From Tritrichomonas musculus (taxonomy: Eukaryota > Parabasalia > Tritrichomonadida > Tritrichomonadidae), in contig JAPFFF010000005.1 of NCBI GenBank assembly GCA_039105265.1, forward strand, positions 1,302,001-1,366,000: DNA of 64,000 bases. The letters run 5' to 3'. The notes below the pieces were generated by a model. That model made no database searches. It saw only the letters and a list, made by a program, of their open reading frames with translations, and had not been told where the DNA came from. Below, one piece after another: positions 9,238-19,314 of the stretch. A program made the translations under genes and the position numbers. How positions within the stretch are numbered: position 1 is the stretch's first letter; each line of letters begins with the position of its first letter.

Positions 9238-10200
9238 GAGCTCGGAGAAAAAGGGATTTCCTTTTTGAAAATAAAGAATTATATTTATAAAACATATTTA
9301 TTTTGATGTGTATAAGTTATATCTGAAAGCATACACTTTTTCGAAAAAAATTTGTTTTTTAAAAAAAAAGTGACTTTTTTATAAAAAGGTTTATTTTTGA
9401 ATATTTTTTTTTTATAAAAAAAAAGCTTCTTTGCGAAAAGTTTTTGTGTGTGCAAAAAGTAAAATCATATCAATAAGTTTCGATCATTTCAAATAAAAAA
9501 TTTAATTAAAATCATAAATTCCTTTCAAAATATAAATTGATAGAAAAAATTTAGTTAACAAGAATTTCAAAGAATTATTTAATAAAAGCATATATTTAGA
9601 TATTATTCAAATCATAAAGAATGATATTTGATGTATAAATTATAAAGTACTCGTAATCATTGCTTATGATCAAACTATATTCAAAATTTGAAGCATTCTA
9701 ATGATATAGAAAATATCATTTGCTTCATTAAGCTGTGAGGCACTTTCCAATCTTGTTAAATGATGCTTTTGATGCAGACAGTTTAAATCGGGAATGAAAA
9801 TAATAGTTTTGTCCTCAAAATGTAGTTTTTTCCACCAATTATAACGTTTTTTTTTTTTTTTAATATGAATAAATAACGTATTCAAAAATCAAAATCAAAT
9901 AATATATTTATTAGATCTTGTTTTTTTTAAAAGAAAATCTATATTAAAAAAAATTGTTCATATAAAAAAGACTTGGTGTTTTGAAAAAAGAAAATTATTT
10001 CGCAAAAAAAAGATCATTTTAAGAAGTATTTTTCATTTTAAAAAGAAAACAAATTTTTTCAACGAAAAAATTATTTCACAAAAAAATTTTTTTACAGACA
10101 AACCTTTTTCTTTTCGAAAAAAAATGGATTTTTAAAACATATGGATCTTAATGATATGAAAAAGTTTTGTAAATATGGAAATTCCTTTTTCGCCGATCTC
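9238..10200. mobile_element. Possible inverted-repeat element flanked by TA
   Basis: The stretch at 9236-9261 (TAGAGCTCGGAGAAAAAGGG...) and the reverse complement of 10177-10202 (TAGAGATCGGCGAAAAAGGA...) match at 23 of 26 positions. Both ends abut TA. The interior has no credible ORF. It could be a non-autonomous DNA transposon; the evidence is only the mirrored ends. Confidence 0.3.
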
Positions 10201-11071
10201 TATTTATATTTAAATATAAATATTTTATCCTTTCAAATTTGAGAGCTCTAGCTTAGAGGTTAAATTAATTAGAGGCCAAAGTATTGAGTTCGAAACTAAT
10301 CCTCTTTAATTTTTTTATAAATTATATAATTATGTTTCATTTCTGCAATTTTTACATTTTAATACGTCTTTTCATTGAATTTTATAAAATTCCAATTACG
10401 TCCGAAGGGTAACGATAAGAAATCTTTTTTTATATATCATCAAATCACTTTGGTCATATAATATTTCCCGCAAGTATTAAGTTTTTTCATATTATAATGA
10501 CAATTGCGAGGCTTAATATTTAAAAATTGATTTATTTAGAGTTTTCTGTACATTGATGATAAAGAGTTTTTTTTTTTGATTGAATGCTATGTATGCAAAT
10601 TGTTTTATACAACATTCAATTTTTCTGTTGTATCTAGTCGTATTATGTTTAAATTATTATGCTTAAATTAAGCTTTACATTATTATAAATAAAGCATTTA
10701 GCTCTGTAAAAGTTTAATTAAAAATTTTGCTCTTTTTTCTCAGATAAAAAAAAAAATAAAAAAAATTGAGAATCAAATTGAATACTAAATAGAATTATAT
10801 CCCATACTTTTCAAAGTAAAATAATCCATTTTATCAATTGATTATTTTTTTTTTTTTGATGTTTTTAAAATAAACAGTTTAGTATTAATTTAAAAATAGA
10901 TTAAGGCTTTATGAAAAAATACATAAAAATTCATAATAAAAATCCGTTAGTAAATCAAACAAATTATTCAATTTTCAAAAGTAGATATTAACAATTTTTC
11001 ACCATTATTTTACCCCGCTAATTTTAGGTTATTGAATATGTTTTTATATAATTTAATTTGAATAGAGCAAG

Positions 11072-14000
11072 ATGAAGGATGGGAAAACAAGCCAAAATTC
11101 ACTCTATTCATCAAATTCATTCTTCTCAGATTTTTCTGCAGAGTCGAAATACAATGGCTTAGTTCAGAAGAGCCCCTTAAAGATTGCAAAAAATAGATTA
11201 TTTTCTTTAATGTCTTATATGGATAGTACAGTGCCTCATTTTTATTTAATGCATGAGGTTGTTACAGTATGGAGATTTATCCAATTAATTGGCGCAACAT
11301 TTTGTGCAAGCTACGACGACTTTTGGGAGGACAAATCTCTCGCAAAGAATGCAATAGGAATCGTTTCTATATTTTTCCACTTAATTCCACCTAAGTATAG
11401 ATTTGATGGTGCAACAATTTGCGAATTCATTTATTCAGTTCTATTCATAGTATTCTTTATCCTTATTTTTGCATCAGCTACTGTTTATAAGAAAACTGCA
11501 AAACTTCCAAAAGCGATTACACCAATCATTTCAGTTTTTCTGTCAACATTCATGCTTCTTTTACATCCAGTCGCACTTAACTTATGCGGTGAACAGATAA
11601 GTCATATTGCTATGGGACATAAAACAAAATTTCAACTTGGCGTTGAAGTGTTTGCAATTATTTTAGTGATCGTGGTTTTTTTGGCTTCTGTCCTATTCTA
11701 TAAGAACATTGCTTCATGCAATTTTACATTTAGGCCAATTTCATTCATGACCGTTGAGAACAGACCATCCGTATTTCTATTTATCATATCAAATTTGATA
11801 ACATTTCTCATAGCATTAGGCTCGCATTTATCAAAAATACCGCAAATAGTTTTGTTAATTATCAGTGCTCTCCTTAATTTTTCACTTGTTTATTCTTTAT
11901 TTATGCCAGGAACTTATATTCGTAAATACCATAGTCGGCTTATTTTTTCAGCTTCAATTGGCGGTGGCGTTTTACTTCTTGTTGTTACTATATTTTTAAT
12001 ACTTAACAAAACGGCATCGCAACCACAAATTTTTATTATCATCGCAATATTTATCTTATTCTTTATTATTGGATATGTCGTTTTAAATAAAAGAGAAATG
12101 AAACAATTAGTTTTACTCGATAGCTTCATCGACAATTTGAATAACGCAGATTCCATTCAATCTCCCTCTCATATGATTTCAATTTTGTGCACTGGAATGG
12201 CATATGCGCACACAATATGCGTTTCTTGGGACTTGTTTAATTATAGTACAGAAAGATGGCCAGAAGAATCATCAGTATGGACAACATTTGCCAAATTTGT
12301 GTCAATATATCCGGAAGAAACCAATCTATTGTCATATATTATTAGAAATATTATTACAAGGAAAATAAAAGGTCCTTTAGTTAAAGAAACAATTATGCAA
12401 GCTACTCAAATTCAAATGCATCGTGAAAATACTTTGTCTACTGATTTGAAGAAAAAACTTGCTCATGTACAAAAAGAAGTCACATCAACAAAACGTAAAT
12501 TGAGAGGAATTTGGGATTTGGTTATTCAGGGCAATATAAACGAAATTGAACATGCTGTTAATAATGCATATAAATCTGCTAACAAAACTAGCAACGAATA
12601 CATCCACTTGATTACTCTTTATCCAAATAATAGATTTGTTGCAAGAAGCTATGCTAGATACTTGAATGAAATCGTTGGCGATGCTCAAGCATTTTTACAA
12701 TGGAAAGATAAAATCAGAACTCTTCAAAGAGGAATTCCAGTTAATGCAGATATTACAAATCAAATGGGTCTTCATGCCTTTCCCCTTCTTCCATTTGCAA
12801 CACAAACTGTTGTTAGCAATCAAACCATGACAAATGAATCTAACTCATTTTCAACAATTGATATTGATGCAGATGAAGATTTAGCTCAAACATTATCTGA
12901 TCATAATACTTTAATTAGTAGTCGAATCAATGAATTAAAAATTCCTTCAATCAGACATATTCGAATCATCTCAATTTTCTTATTTGTTGTTTTCATGATT
13001 GCTCCAACCATCGCAATTCTTGTTTATGCAACACACTTCATCAATTCAATGACAGATCCACTCGATTTTATGTCATACTTATCAATTCTCAGATCTTACA
13101 ACTTCCAGCTTCCTCTTTGGGCACATCATTGGATCAACGAACATTTAGAATTTCCACCAGATAATAAACCGATGTTTGAAAAGCCTAAATTTACTCATAT
13201 TCCTACAACGCTAGGCTCCTCTACCGATACGTTTGATCAACTTAAATATCTATTACTTGAAAGTCTTACAATATGTGAAAAAATTGGCAGTTTTAGAGCC
13301 TTTGAAACATCTGATATTTATATGAAACCAGTTCATGATGTCATGTTTGAGGAAACAATTCCTTATGATAATTATAAAAGTATCAATACTAGCGAATCAT
13401 TGACCACCAGCCTTTTACTTTTCTATCTTGACAGTATCATGGAATTATCATCAATGACAGAAAAAACACCTGATTTCTCAATGTTTAATTCAAGCAAATT
13501 ATTAAATCCATATTTGAATGCCAATTCATTTGCAACTCATATCAGTAACTCACTTGTTGGCATCACCAGATACATTAACGAAAAATCTACCAAAATCGAT
13601 CAAATAATTCGAATTGTTGAAATCGTTGCATGTGTTGTATTTGGAGTTGTTTGGATTCTTCTCTTAGTATATCAATTAATTGAACTCAAAAGGAACAAAC
13701 AAGATGTTTACAAGTGTTTAATTTCACTTCCAAAGAATGTTGTCAGTACAATGAGTGAATCAATGAGAGTACTTAAGAAGGATGACAACGAAATGTCAAG
13801 AACAAACACTGAATTAGACACAGAAATGAACAAACAAGAAGAAAACTTATTAAAAATTTTCGCATCAGCCGGAGATTCAACTGCCAATTTATCTGGCGAT
13901 ATCATTGTATTCTCTGTAGCTTATTTATTAATGATGGCAGTAGCTATTATCATTGTAGTTCTTCTTTGCGAAACTTTCCCTAAGATATCAAAGACACTCA

Positions 14001-15781
14001 CAAGTAATACTCCTCATTTGGACGATGTCATGGGAACAACAGCTTATATGATAGGTATCTTTCTTGCCCTCAACAATGCCGTTATTGCCAATACAAATGG
14101 TTATAATGGCATGGTTCAAATTAATGAAGGTATTGGTGGTCGTCCCATCATATCGTCTCTTGGAAGAGTCTCAGATCGTTTAGCTACATATTTAAGCTAT
14201 TATCATCGTGCTCGTTATGGAACAGCTGATCATTCCGAGCCAATGTTTGATCGTTACAGTGAAGGAATTGCACGAGCTTCTCAGATTTTAAGCTGTGAAA
14301 ACGAATCAAAGATTTATGAAGATATTCATGATACTTATTCATGCTTCCAAGCAGATTCACAAATATTACTTTTTGAACCATTTGTTAATAAATTTATTCA
14401 GCCAATCCTTGATAATGTTACAGGATGCCGAATTCGAACTACAGATAAGATATTTATTGAATTATGGATTCTTGCATGTAATTTGTATGATACATTATTT
14501 TATCCAATGTTTGATGGAATTGTTCCAGATATGAAACAAATGATGAATGATTCAATCCCAGCAACAAGAACACCTGTAATTTTCCTTGTTTTCGTAGGAT
14601 TGATTCTGACAATCATCATATTAGCTCAATCATTCCAATCAGAATCGAAGATGAAATTTGCCTTAAAACTACTTCTTCATGCACAATCTAAAATTGTTCT
14701 TCAAATTCCAAAAATCTCAGAAATTTTATCTGGCGATTTCTCCAGTCATTCAAAAGATACTACTCAAAGGAATGAAATATTCTTCCAAAATGTTGTTCAA
14801 AATCTTCCAGATGCCGTCATTATTGCCAATCAACAATTCCAAGTAGAAACATGTAATACTGCATTTGAAAGGATCTTCCATCGACCACCATTGACAGGTG
14901 ATGTACGTGATTTCTTTTCATCAGACATTTTTGATAAAGATGTTACACCAATTTTGGCTGATCAATCTAATAAGATGCTAGTTGCTTATCATGAAGGCTC
15001 AACAATGGCTTATTTAGTCATTAGTTGTGGCGTTTCAAATCAACATTTCATTATTATCGCTAGAGATGAAACCCAAACAACAATGTATAATACTTTAATT
15101 AAAGAAGAAAGAAGTAAAAGTGATCAATTATTAGCTTCCATCTTGCCTGCTAATTTGGTTACTAGAGTTCAAGAAGGTGAAACTAATATTTCTTTCTCTG
15201 TACAAAGCGCTACTGTTACTTTTATGGATATTGTCGAATTTACTCCTTGGTGTGCTTCTAACACGGCTGCTATGGTTATGATGTCTTTAAATCATCTTTA
15301 TAAAGAATTTGACGCTGCTTTGGCAATGAAGCCAACAATGACAAAAATTAAATGTATTGGTGATTGCTATATGGCAGCAGGTGGTATATTTTCTGAGGTT
15401 AATCAGCCGGCCGTCCATTCAAAAGAAGTCGTCGACTTTTGCTTGGATTGTATAGCAGCTGTTAGAAAAATTGATAAGGAAATAAACCAAACACTTCGCA
15501 TTAGAGCAGGTGTTGCTACTGGTGGCCCTCTGGTTGCTGGCGTTCTTGGAACTGAAAAACCAACATTCGAGATTATTGGACCTTGCATCAATATGGCTCA
15601 ACAAATGGAACATAATGGCGTTCCTATGCTTGTACACATTTCTAGAAGTGTATACGAGCTTATCTATATGGGCGATTTCGTGATTAAAGAAAGAGGCCAG
15701 ATTCAAATTAAAAATGGAACTGCTTTAACTTATTTGGTCGAATCCCGAAAAAGTGGAGCCCATGCAAGCTCTCAATCTTAA
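11072..15781 (+). CDS. Multipass adenylyl cyclase with PAS-like region
   Basis: The 1569-residue protein has a short Ser/Asn-rich start, about ten membrane segments in the first 330 residues, further membrane segments near 645-670, 860-885, 945-975 and 1165-1190, a PAS-like region (about 1235-1340; NLPDAVIIANQQFQVE) and a C-terminal class III cyclase domain (about 1375-1560). Metal-binding aspartates are visible in FMDIVEF (Asp1386) and KCIGDCYMA (Asp1431). Lys1427 sits at the purine-selecting position, favouring ATP over GTP. The position of the transition-state arginine (ASRM in mammalian enzymes) is glutamine here (INMAQQME, Gln1511). Trichomonads carry a large family of such receptor-like cyclases, so this would make cAMP in response to an unknown signal at a membrane. 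Confidence 0.9.
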   Translation: MKDGKTSQNSLYSSNSFFSDFSAESKYNGLVQKSPLKIAKNRLFSLMSYMDSTVPHFYLMHEVVTVWRFIQLIGATFCASYDDFWEDKSLAKNAIGIVSIFFHLIPPKYRFDGATICEFIYSVLFIVFFILIFASATVYKKTAKLPKAITPIISVFLSTFMLLLHPVALNLCGEQISHIAMGHKTKFQLGVEVFAIILVIVVFLASVLFYKNIASCNFTFRPISFMTVENRPSVFLFIISNLITFLIALGSHLSKIPQIVLLIISALLNFSLVYSLFMPGTYIRKYHSRLIFSASIGGGVLLLVVTIFLILNKTASQPQIFIIIAIFILFFIIGYVVLNKREMKQLVLLDSFIDNLNNADSIQSPSHMISILCTGMAYAHTICVSWDLFNYSTERWPEESSVWTTFAKFVSIYPEETNLLSYIIRNIITRKIKGPLVKETIMQATQIQMHRENTLSTDLKKKLAHVQKEVTSTKRKLRGIWDLVIQGNINEIEHAVNNAYKSANKTSNEYIHLITLYPNNRFVARSYARYLNEIVGDAQAFLQWKDKIRTLQRGIPVNADITNQMGLHAFPLLPFATQTVVSNQTMTNESNSFSTIDIDADEDLAQTLSDHNTLISSRINELKIPSIRHIRIISIFLFVVFMIAPTIAILVYATHFINSMTDPLDFMSYLSILRSYNFQLPLWAHHWINEHLEFPPDNKPMFEKPKFTHIPTTLGSSTDTFDQLKYLLLESLTICEKIGSFRAFETSDIYMKPVHDVMFEETIPYDNYKSINTSESLTTSLLLFYLDSIMELSSMTEKTPDFSMFNSSKLLNPYLNANSFATHISNSLVGITRYINEKSTKIDQIIRIVEIVACVVFGVVWILLLVYQLIELKRNKQDVYKCLISLPKNVVSTMSESMRVLKKDDNEMSRTNTELDTEMNKQEENLLKIFASAGDSTANLSGDIIVFSVAYLLMMAVAIIIVVLLCETFPKISKTLTSNTPHLDDVMGTTAYMIGIFLALNNAVIANTNGYNGMVQINEGIGGRPIISSLGRVSDRLATYLSYYHRARYGTADHSEPMFDRYSEGIARASQILSCENESKIYEDIHDTYSCFQADSQILLFEPFVNKFIQPILDNVTGCRIRTTDKIFIELWILACNLYDTLFYPMFDGIVPDMKQMMNDSIPATRTPVIFLVFVGLILTIIILAQSFQSESKMKFALKLLLHAQSKIVLQIPKISEILSGDFSSHSKDTTQRNEIFFQNVVQNLPDAVIIANQQFQVETCNTAFERIFHRPPLTGDVRDFFSSDIFDKDVTPILADQSNKMLVAYHEGSTMAYLVISCGVSNQHFIIIARDETQTTMYNTLIKEERSKSDQLLASILPANLVTRVQEGETNISFSVQSATVTFMDIVEFTPWCASNTAAMVMMSLNHLYKEFDAALAMKPTMTKIKCIGDCYMAAGGIFSEVNQPAVHSKEVVDFCLDCIAAVRKIDKEINQTLRIRAGVATGGPLVAGVLGTEKPTFEIIGPCINMAQQMEHNGVPMLVHISRSVYELIYMGDFVIKERGQIQIKNGTALTYLVESRKSGAHASSQS

Positions 15782-16032
15782 TGATGCATAATTATTGTTC
15801 GATGATTTTTTTTATTAAATGAATGTGGTTTTATAAATCTAATAATTCTTTATTCCTATTTTAAATAAATACTTTTATTCCTCTCTTAAAAAAAAAAAGG
15901 GTTTACCAAAAAAAAATATATCTATGATAGATAATCTATCACAATAAATTAGCTAATCGATTTTTATTAATTTATATACGAAGTTAAATATTTACTGGTA
16001 AATTGCCGAAATTAAAACAAACAATTTTTTTT

Positions 16033-16647
16033 TTAAACATCATCAGGAAAATTATATGCTTTTTTATAATCACTTCGCTTGGATGCATAATCTAAAGTAG
16101 AAAAAGTTTTGAATTCTGCTTTGTTTATTTGATAAATATAAATTATTTTTAAAACCCATCTTCTTATCATTTGGTCTTCATTAGGGTGAATCGTCTGATT
16201 TAACAAATTTTGAAGTTTATCAGATAAATTTTTCTCTTCTCCCATAAATTTTTTTAGGATTCTAGTATTATTTCGAATCATTATTTCAAAAAGCTTTAAA
16301 AATTCAACTATTAATTTACCTTCTGCAGTTGTTCTTGTTATATAATTAAAAATTCTTGTAAAGGAAAGGTCATGAATCTGAACAAGTTGAGATAAAAAAT
16401 CAAGATTAATATCTTTTTCATCTTTTCCGGCCATCCAACAAATCATTGTTAAATATCTAATATCTTTTATACATTCTATTACAATTTGTTCATTTTTGTT
16501 TTCTACACCATCAGTTTTTTGTTCAGAATCGACACCTGCATTCATATCTAAATGAGCCCTTTCATTTAGATCAAGATTTTTGTTAATATTAGCTATAACT
16601 TCATTGGCATCTTTTAAGTAAAGTTGTATTAAACTTGATTCAGTCAT
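16033..16647 (-). CDS. Unknown helical protein
   Basis: The product from the ATG at 16647 is 204 residues; two codons upstream in frame begin with TTG. It is predicted mostly helical, with leucine/isoleucine-rich segments (IRYLTMICWMAGKDEKDI, LIVEFLKLFEIMIRNNTRIL, MIRRWVLKIIYIYQ) resembling ARM/HEAT-like helices, but no repeat periodicity is certain. I do not recognise a family. It starts 55 bp from the divergent membrane protein gene. TCAATTCAATTTT lies just upstream on its coding strand, an Inr-like motif. Confidence 0.7.
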   Translation of the reverse strand: MTESSLIQLYLKDANEVIANINKNLDLNERAHLDMNAGVDSEQKTDGVENKNEQIVIECIKDIRYLTMICWMAGKDEKDINLDFLSQLVQIHDLSFTRIFNYITRTTAEGKLIVEFLKLFEIMIRNNTRILKKFMGEEKNLSDKLQNLLNQTIHPNEDQMIRRWVLKIIYIYQINKAEFKTFSTLDYASKRSDYKKAYNFPDDV

Positions 16648-16702
16648 TATCAATTATAAAATTGAATTGATATATGGCCTTTTCATTTTTTTTTTATTAT
16701 TT
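16648..16702. promoter_or_regulatory. Very short bidirectional promoter
   Basis: Only 55 bp separate two divergent start codons. The spacer contains an imperfect palindrome (TCAATTATAAAATTGAATTGA minus one base, 16650 onwards) that places a TCAATT Inr-like motif on both strands, and TCATTT at 16683-16688 before the plus-strand gene. Confidence 0.5.
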
Positions 16703-17350
16703 ATGCACAAAACAACGCTTTTTCGAAGATGTGCAATTACAGGCTCTTTTTTTTGCATTTCACATCTTATATTTGGACCAATTGTTTATTTTTTTATTAT
16801 TGGAATTTCAACAAAAGCAACTTTGGCATTATTTTGCGCTTTTATTTTCATAATAATCAGCATCGTTTTTTTCATAATTGGATGTCAGCAATTTTGCTCC
16901 CTTCAGGAAAATCAAGTTCCTTATTTGATTTCAACTGGAGTGCTATCTTTATTTGCATCAATTTCTTGCTTTTACATCAATACAAATTGGTTAGCAAGTA
17001 AAAATATAGTTAATAGAATTCCATTTTATCTATTAATTATTGCTTCTTTATACTTAACATTTACGTGCACACTAGTTGCTTTTTTCAATTTTCTTAATTC
17101 AAATGACGTTTCACCATTGTTTCAAATACATGGTACCGTTCTAGGCAAATTTGTTTGTGATTTATTGACGAGTTTAATTTTATCATTTATTTTTAGCTTT
17201 ACATATTCTGATAGCACCAAGCACACAAATTTGACAGCTTTTATTTTGTTTTCAACGCTGCCTTGCTCATTTTATACAATGATTGGATGCCTTTTAGAGT
17301 GCTATTCGCAAAATATATACGAGATTATTGAACCTTCAGCACAAATGTAA
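16703..17350 (+). CDS. Six-helix membrane protein of unknown function
   Basis: The start is taken at the first ATG (16703), giving 215 residues. Six hydrophobic segments are visible: FFCISHLIFGPIVYFFII, ALFCAFIFIIISIVFFII, LISTGVLSLFASISCF, YLLIIASLYLTFTCTLVAFF, LLTSLILSFIFSF and LFSTLPCSFYTMIGCLL. The size and six-helix layout recall Frag1/DRAM/Sfk1-type proteins, but no diagnostic motif was confirmed, so it stays unassigned. TCATTT lies 15-20 nt before the ATG. Confidence 0.7.
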   Translation: MHKTTLFRRCAITGSFFCISHLIFGPIVYFFIIGISTKATLALFCAFIFIIISIVFFIIGCQQFCSLQENQVPYLISTGVLSLFASISCFYINTNWLASKNIVNRIPFYLLIIASLYLTFTCTLVAFFNFLNSNDVSPLFQIHGTVLGKFVCDLLTSLILSFIFSFTYSDSTKHTNLTAFILFSTLPCSFYTMIGCLLECYSQNIYEIIEPSAQM

Positions 17351-17956
17351 TTTTCCTCTTGTTTTTGCGTTCTTTATAAGTAATAGAATGCTAATTTTAG
17401 ATTTTATATTTGTATTCTATATAGAACTTATAAAATCCAAAATTTAACCTTATTTATTATTTCTATTATATTAAGTTTTACAGCAGTAAGTGTTTCAGCC
17501 AAGTATTGTATTACATTCAGATACCGATAATGATATCAATTATTTAAAACTTTTTCTTTGCCATATAGGAAGTTAAAGCTTTTAAAATGAAAAGAATTCA
17601 TTCATATAAACAGTACCACCAAAATTAAAGCTGTTTGTTATCAAATTAATTCTAAAAAGCATTCATAATGTTCGTGATCATGCTGGAGATAATGGAATGT
17701 GAATGATTTATTGAAATTTCAATAAATCATGCATTGACACACCAATTTTTAAAATATTATTTTTATTACATCAAAAAAAAAAAAAAAAAAAAAAAATTGA
17801 ATTTAAGCTACACATAATTTATATATATACAAATTAGGCTTCTGATTATTTCAAAGCCACAGAAATAACGTTCAAACAACGCTAAAGAAATATGTCAATG
17901 TTCATTGTTAGAATTAAAAAAAAAAAAAAAAAGATTGATATGTATAATATAAATAA
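17351..17956. other. Convergent intergenic region with a 28-bp palindrome and poly-A tracts
   Basis: This 606-bp spacer lies between two convergent genes. It contains a perfect 28-bp palindrome at 17703-17730, a run of 24 A at 17773-17796 and a second A run near 17917. No gene is seen. The segment 17640-17740 is less biased in composition than its surroundings. Confidence 0.5.
17703..17730. repeat. Perfect 28-bp palindrome
   Basis: Half-sites ATGATTTATTGAAA and TTTCAATAAATCAT are exact reverse complements with no spacer. It lies 3' of two converging genes, so it may act in 3'-end formation or be a relic of a mobile sequence. Confidence 0.7.
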
Positions 17957-19189
17957 TTAAGTAACAGGTAGTTCATGATATTGCGAACTGTCAGATTGCG
18001 AATTCAAGTGCTCTAAAACAGCATGCCATGTTAAAAAGCGCTTATCTGATTCGTCAATTAAATAACCTGTGAGAGATGATGCAGATATCAAGTTGTATAT
18101 ATGACTTGTCCATTTACGTGCTTTTTTTAAAACAAAACAATTAGAGCAAGTGTTTGAATACGATCCAGAAATGGATTTGCTGTAATCGAATTCTTGAACT
18201 TTGGGCAGAAACCAGCCTCCAAAATCATATGAGCAACATAATAATTTATGAATTTTTTCAATGATATCATTTTCTGGGCCAAAGTGTGAATAAAAATTAA
18301 AGAAGTCAGAAATTGTAATTATATCTGGCTTTTTGTGATAAAATACATATGCAACCATTTTGAATACAGTTTGATTAAAATTAAGGTTATTTGAACTAAC
18401 ATATAGTGAAAAATCAAGAGGCGCGCTGTTGATAGATATTTCTTGATTTTCATTTTGCTGAGATTTAAAATCTTTGCAAAGATTTTGAACTAAGTTTGTT
18501 AAAAATACTTTTTTGTTAACAGCAAAAACTCCAGATCGTCCAAGAATTTTTTGCCATAAATCCACTACAGTTTTTTTAATAAAATGAATTTCAGATTTAT
18601 CAATTGCATAATTATGAACAGAATCCAAGGCGGTAATAAGTAAAACTTGATCATTTCCTATTGATACAATATCATCTATTTTTCTTTTATCAATTTTATG
18701 CAAAGACTCTTTATCTATATTTTTTGAAAAATTCTCTGACTTTAATATTACAACTGAACGACAGTGCTTTTTTGATTGTGAAAATCGGCATTGCCTTAAT
18801 TTATAGTTAAGCGTATTTAAATTTATGTTTGTTACAATACAAAATCTTTTTTTGATTAAGAAAAATTCATCGTTTGAAATCCATCCACAGCCAATTCCAA
18901 GCATTTTATCTATATCATTACCAGCATATTCTAAAATATCGTATAATTTGGAAGCAAATCCTTCATTTTGCCGATTAAAAAGTAAATGTGATGGAAATTT
19001 CTGAGCATAAATTTCAGGTGGATCTAAATTTTTCCCATTTAATGAGTATTCCAATAAAACAGGCGGTTGTTTCCAACTTTCATTTTGTGATTTCTGATAA
19101 TCATTTACATCTGAAGATTGATCATCTGAATCTTCATCATTTTCAATCAATGGGTTAACAATTGGTATATTAGAACTTGATATATTCAT
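17957..19189 (-). CDS. Initiator-binding domain (IBD/IBP39-like) protein
   Basis: From the ATG at 19189 the product is 410 residues; an upstream in-frame ATG at 19240 adds only a hydrophobic run. After an acidic N-terminus, residues about 60-165 match the trichomonad initiator-binding winged helix: FASKLYDILEYAG, IGCGWISNDEFFLIKK, NLNTLNYKLRQCRFSQSK. The C-terminal part (SDFFNFYSHFGPENDIIEKIHKLLCC, FGGWFLP) matches the second conserved region of the same family. IBP39 in Trichomonas vaginalis binds the Inr core promoter element and contacts RNA polymerase II, so this is a candidate transcription initiation or regulatory factor. A family with several members is expected, and this copy may be a paralogue rather than IBP39 itself. 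Confidence 0.75.
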   Translation of the reverse strand: MNISSSNIPIVNPLIENDEDSDDQSSDVNDYQKSQNESWKQPPVLLEYSLNGKNLDPPEIYAQKFPSHLLFNRQNEGFASKLYDILEYAGNDIDKMLGIGCGWISNDEFFLIKKRFCIVTNINLNTLNYKLRQCRFSQSKKHCRSVVILKSENFSKNIDKESLHKIDKRKIDDIVSIGNDQVLLITALDSVHNYAIDKSEIHFIKKTVVDLWQKILGRSGVFAVNKKVFLTNLVQNLCKDFKSQQNENQEISINSAPLDFSLYVSSNNLNFNQTVFKMVAYVFYHKKPDIITISDFFNFYSHFGPENDIIEKIHKLLCCSYDFGGWFLPKVQEFDYSKSISGSYSNTCSNCFVLKKARKWTSHIYNLISASSLTGYLIDESDKRFLTWHAVLEHLNSQSDSSQYHELPVT

Positions 19190-19314
19190 AACATATAAAT
19201 GTATTTGAATAATAATATTATAAAAAAAAATTGAATACATTTTGAAAAAATCTCACAAAAATAAAAGTAAAAAAAATAACAATATTTACACAATATAAAC
19301 AGATAGTCTCATAA

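Larger units (their letters stand above)
8868..11071. other. 2.2-kb AT-rich intergenic region
   Basis: There is no convincing gene between the Ras and adenylyl cyclase genes. Short frames at 9036-9290 and 9670-9885 are Lys/Asn/Phe-rich and look like chance. The region contains a possible inverted-repeat element (9238-10200), many homopolymer runs, a tRNA-like patch with A- and B-box motifs (10250-10299), and TAACGATA at 10410-10417. Confidence 0.5.

Noticed and set aside
9036-9290. 84-residue ORF after the Ras gene.
   Set aside because: Lys/Asn/Phe-rich composition typical of chance frames in AT-rich DNA, no recognisable domain, and it overlaps a possible inverted-repeat end.
10250-10320. 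A tRNA gene.
   Set aside because: A- and B-box words are present, but no acceptor, anticodon or T stem can be paired, so it is listed only as an observation.
19190-19240. Extended N-terminus of the IBD protein from the upstream ATG.
   Set aside because: It adds a hydrophobic, AT-driven segment (MYSIFFYNIII) that does not suit a nuclear DNA-binding protein; the next ATG opens the expected acidic start.
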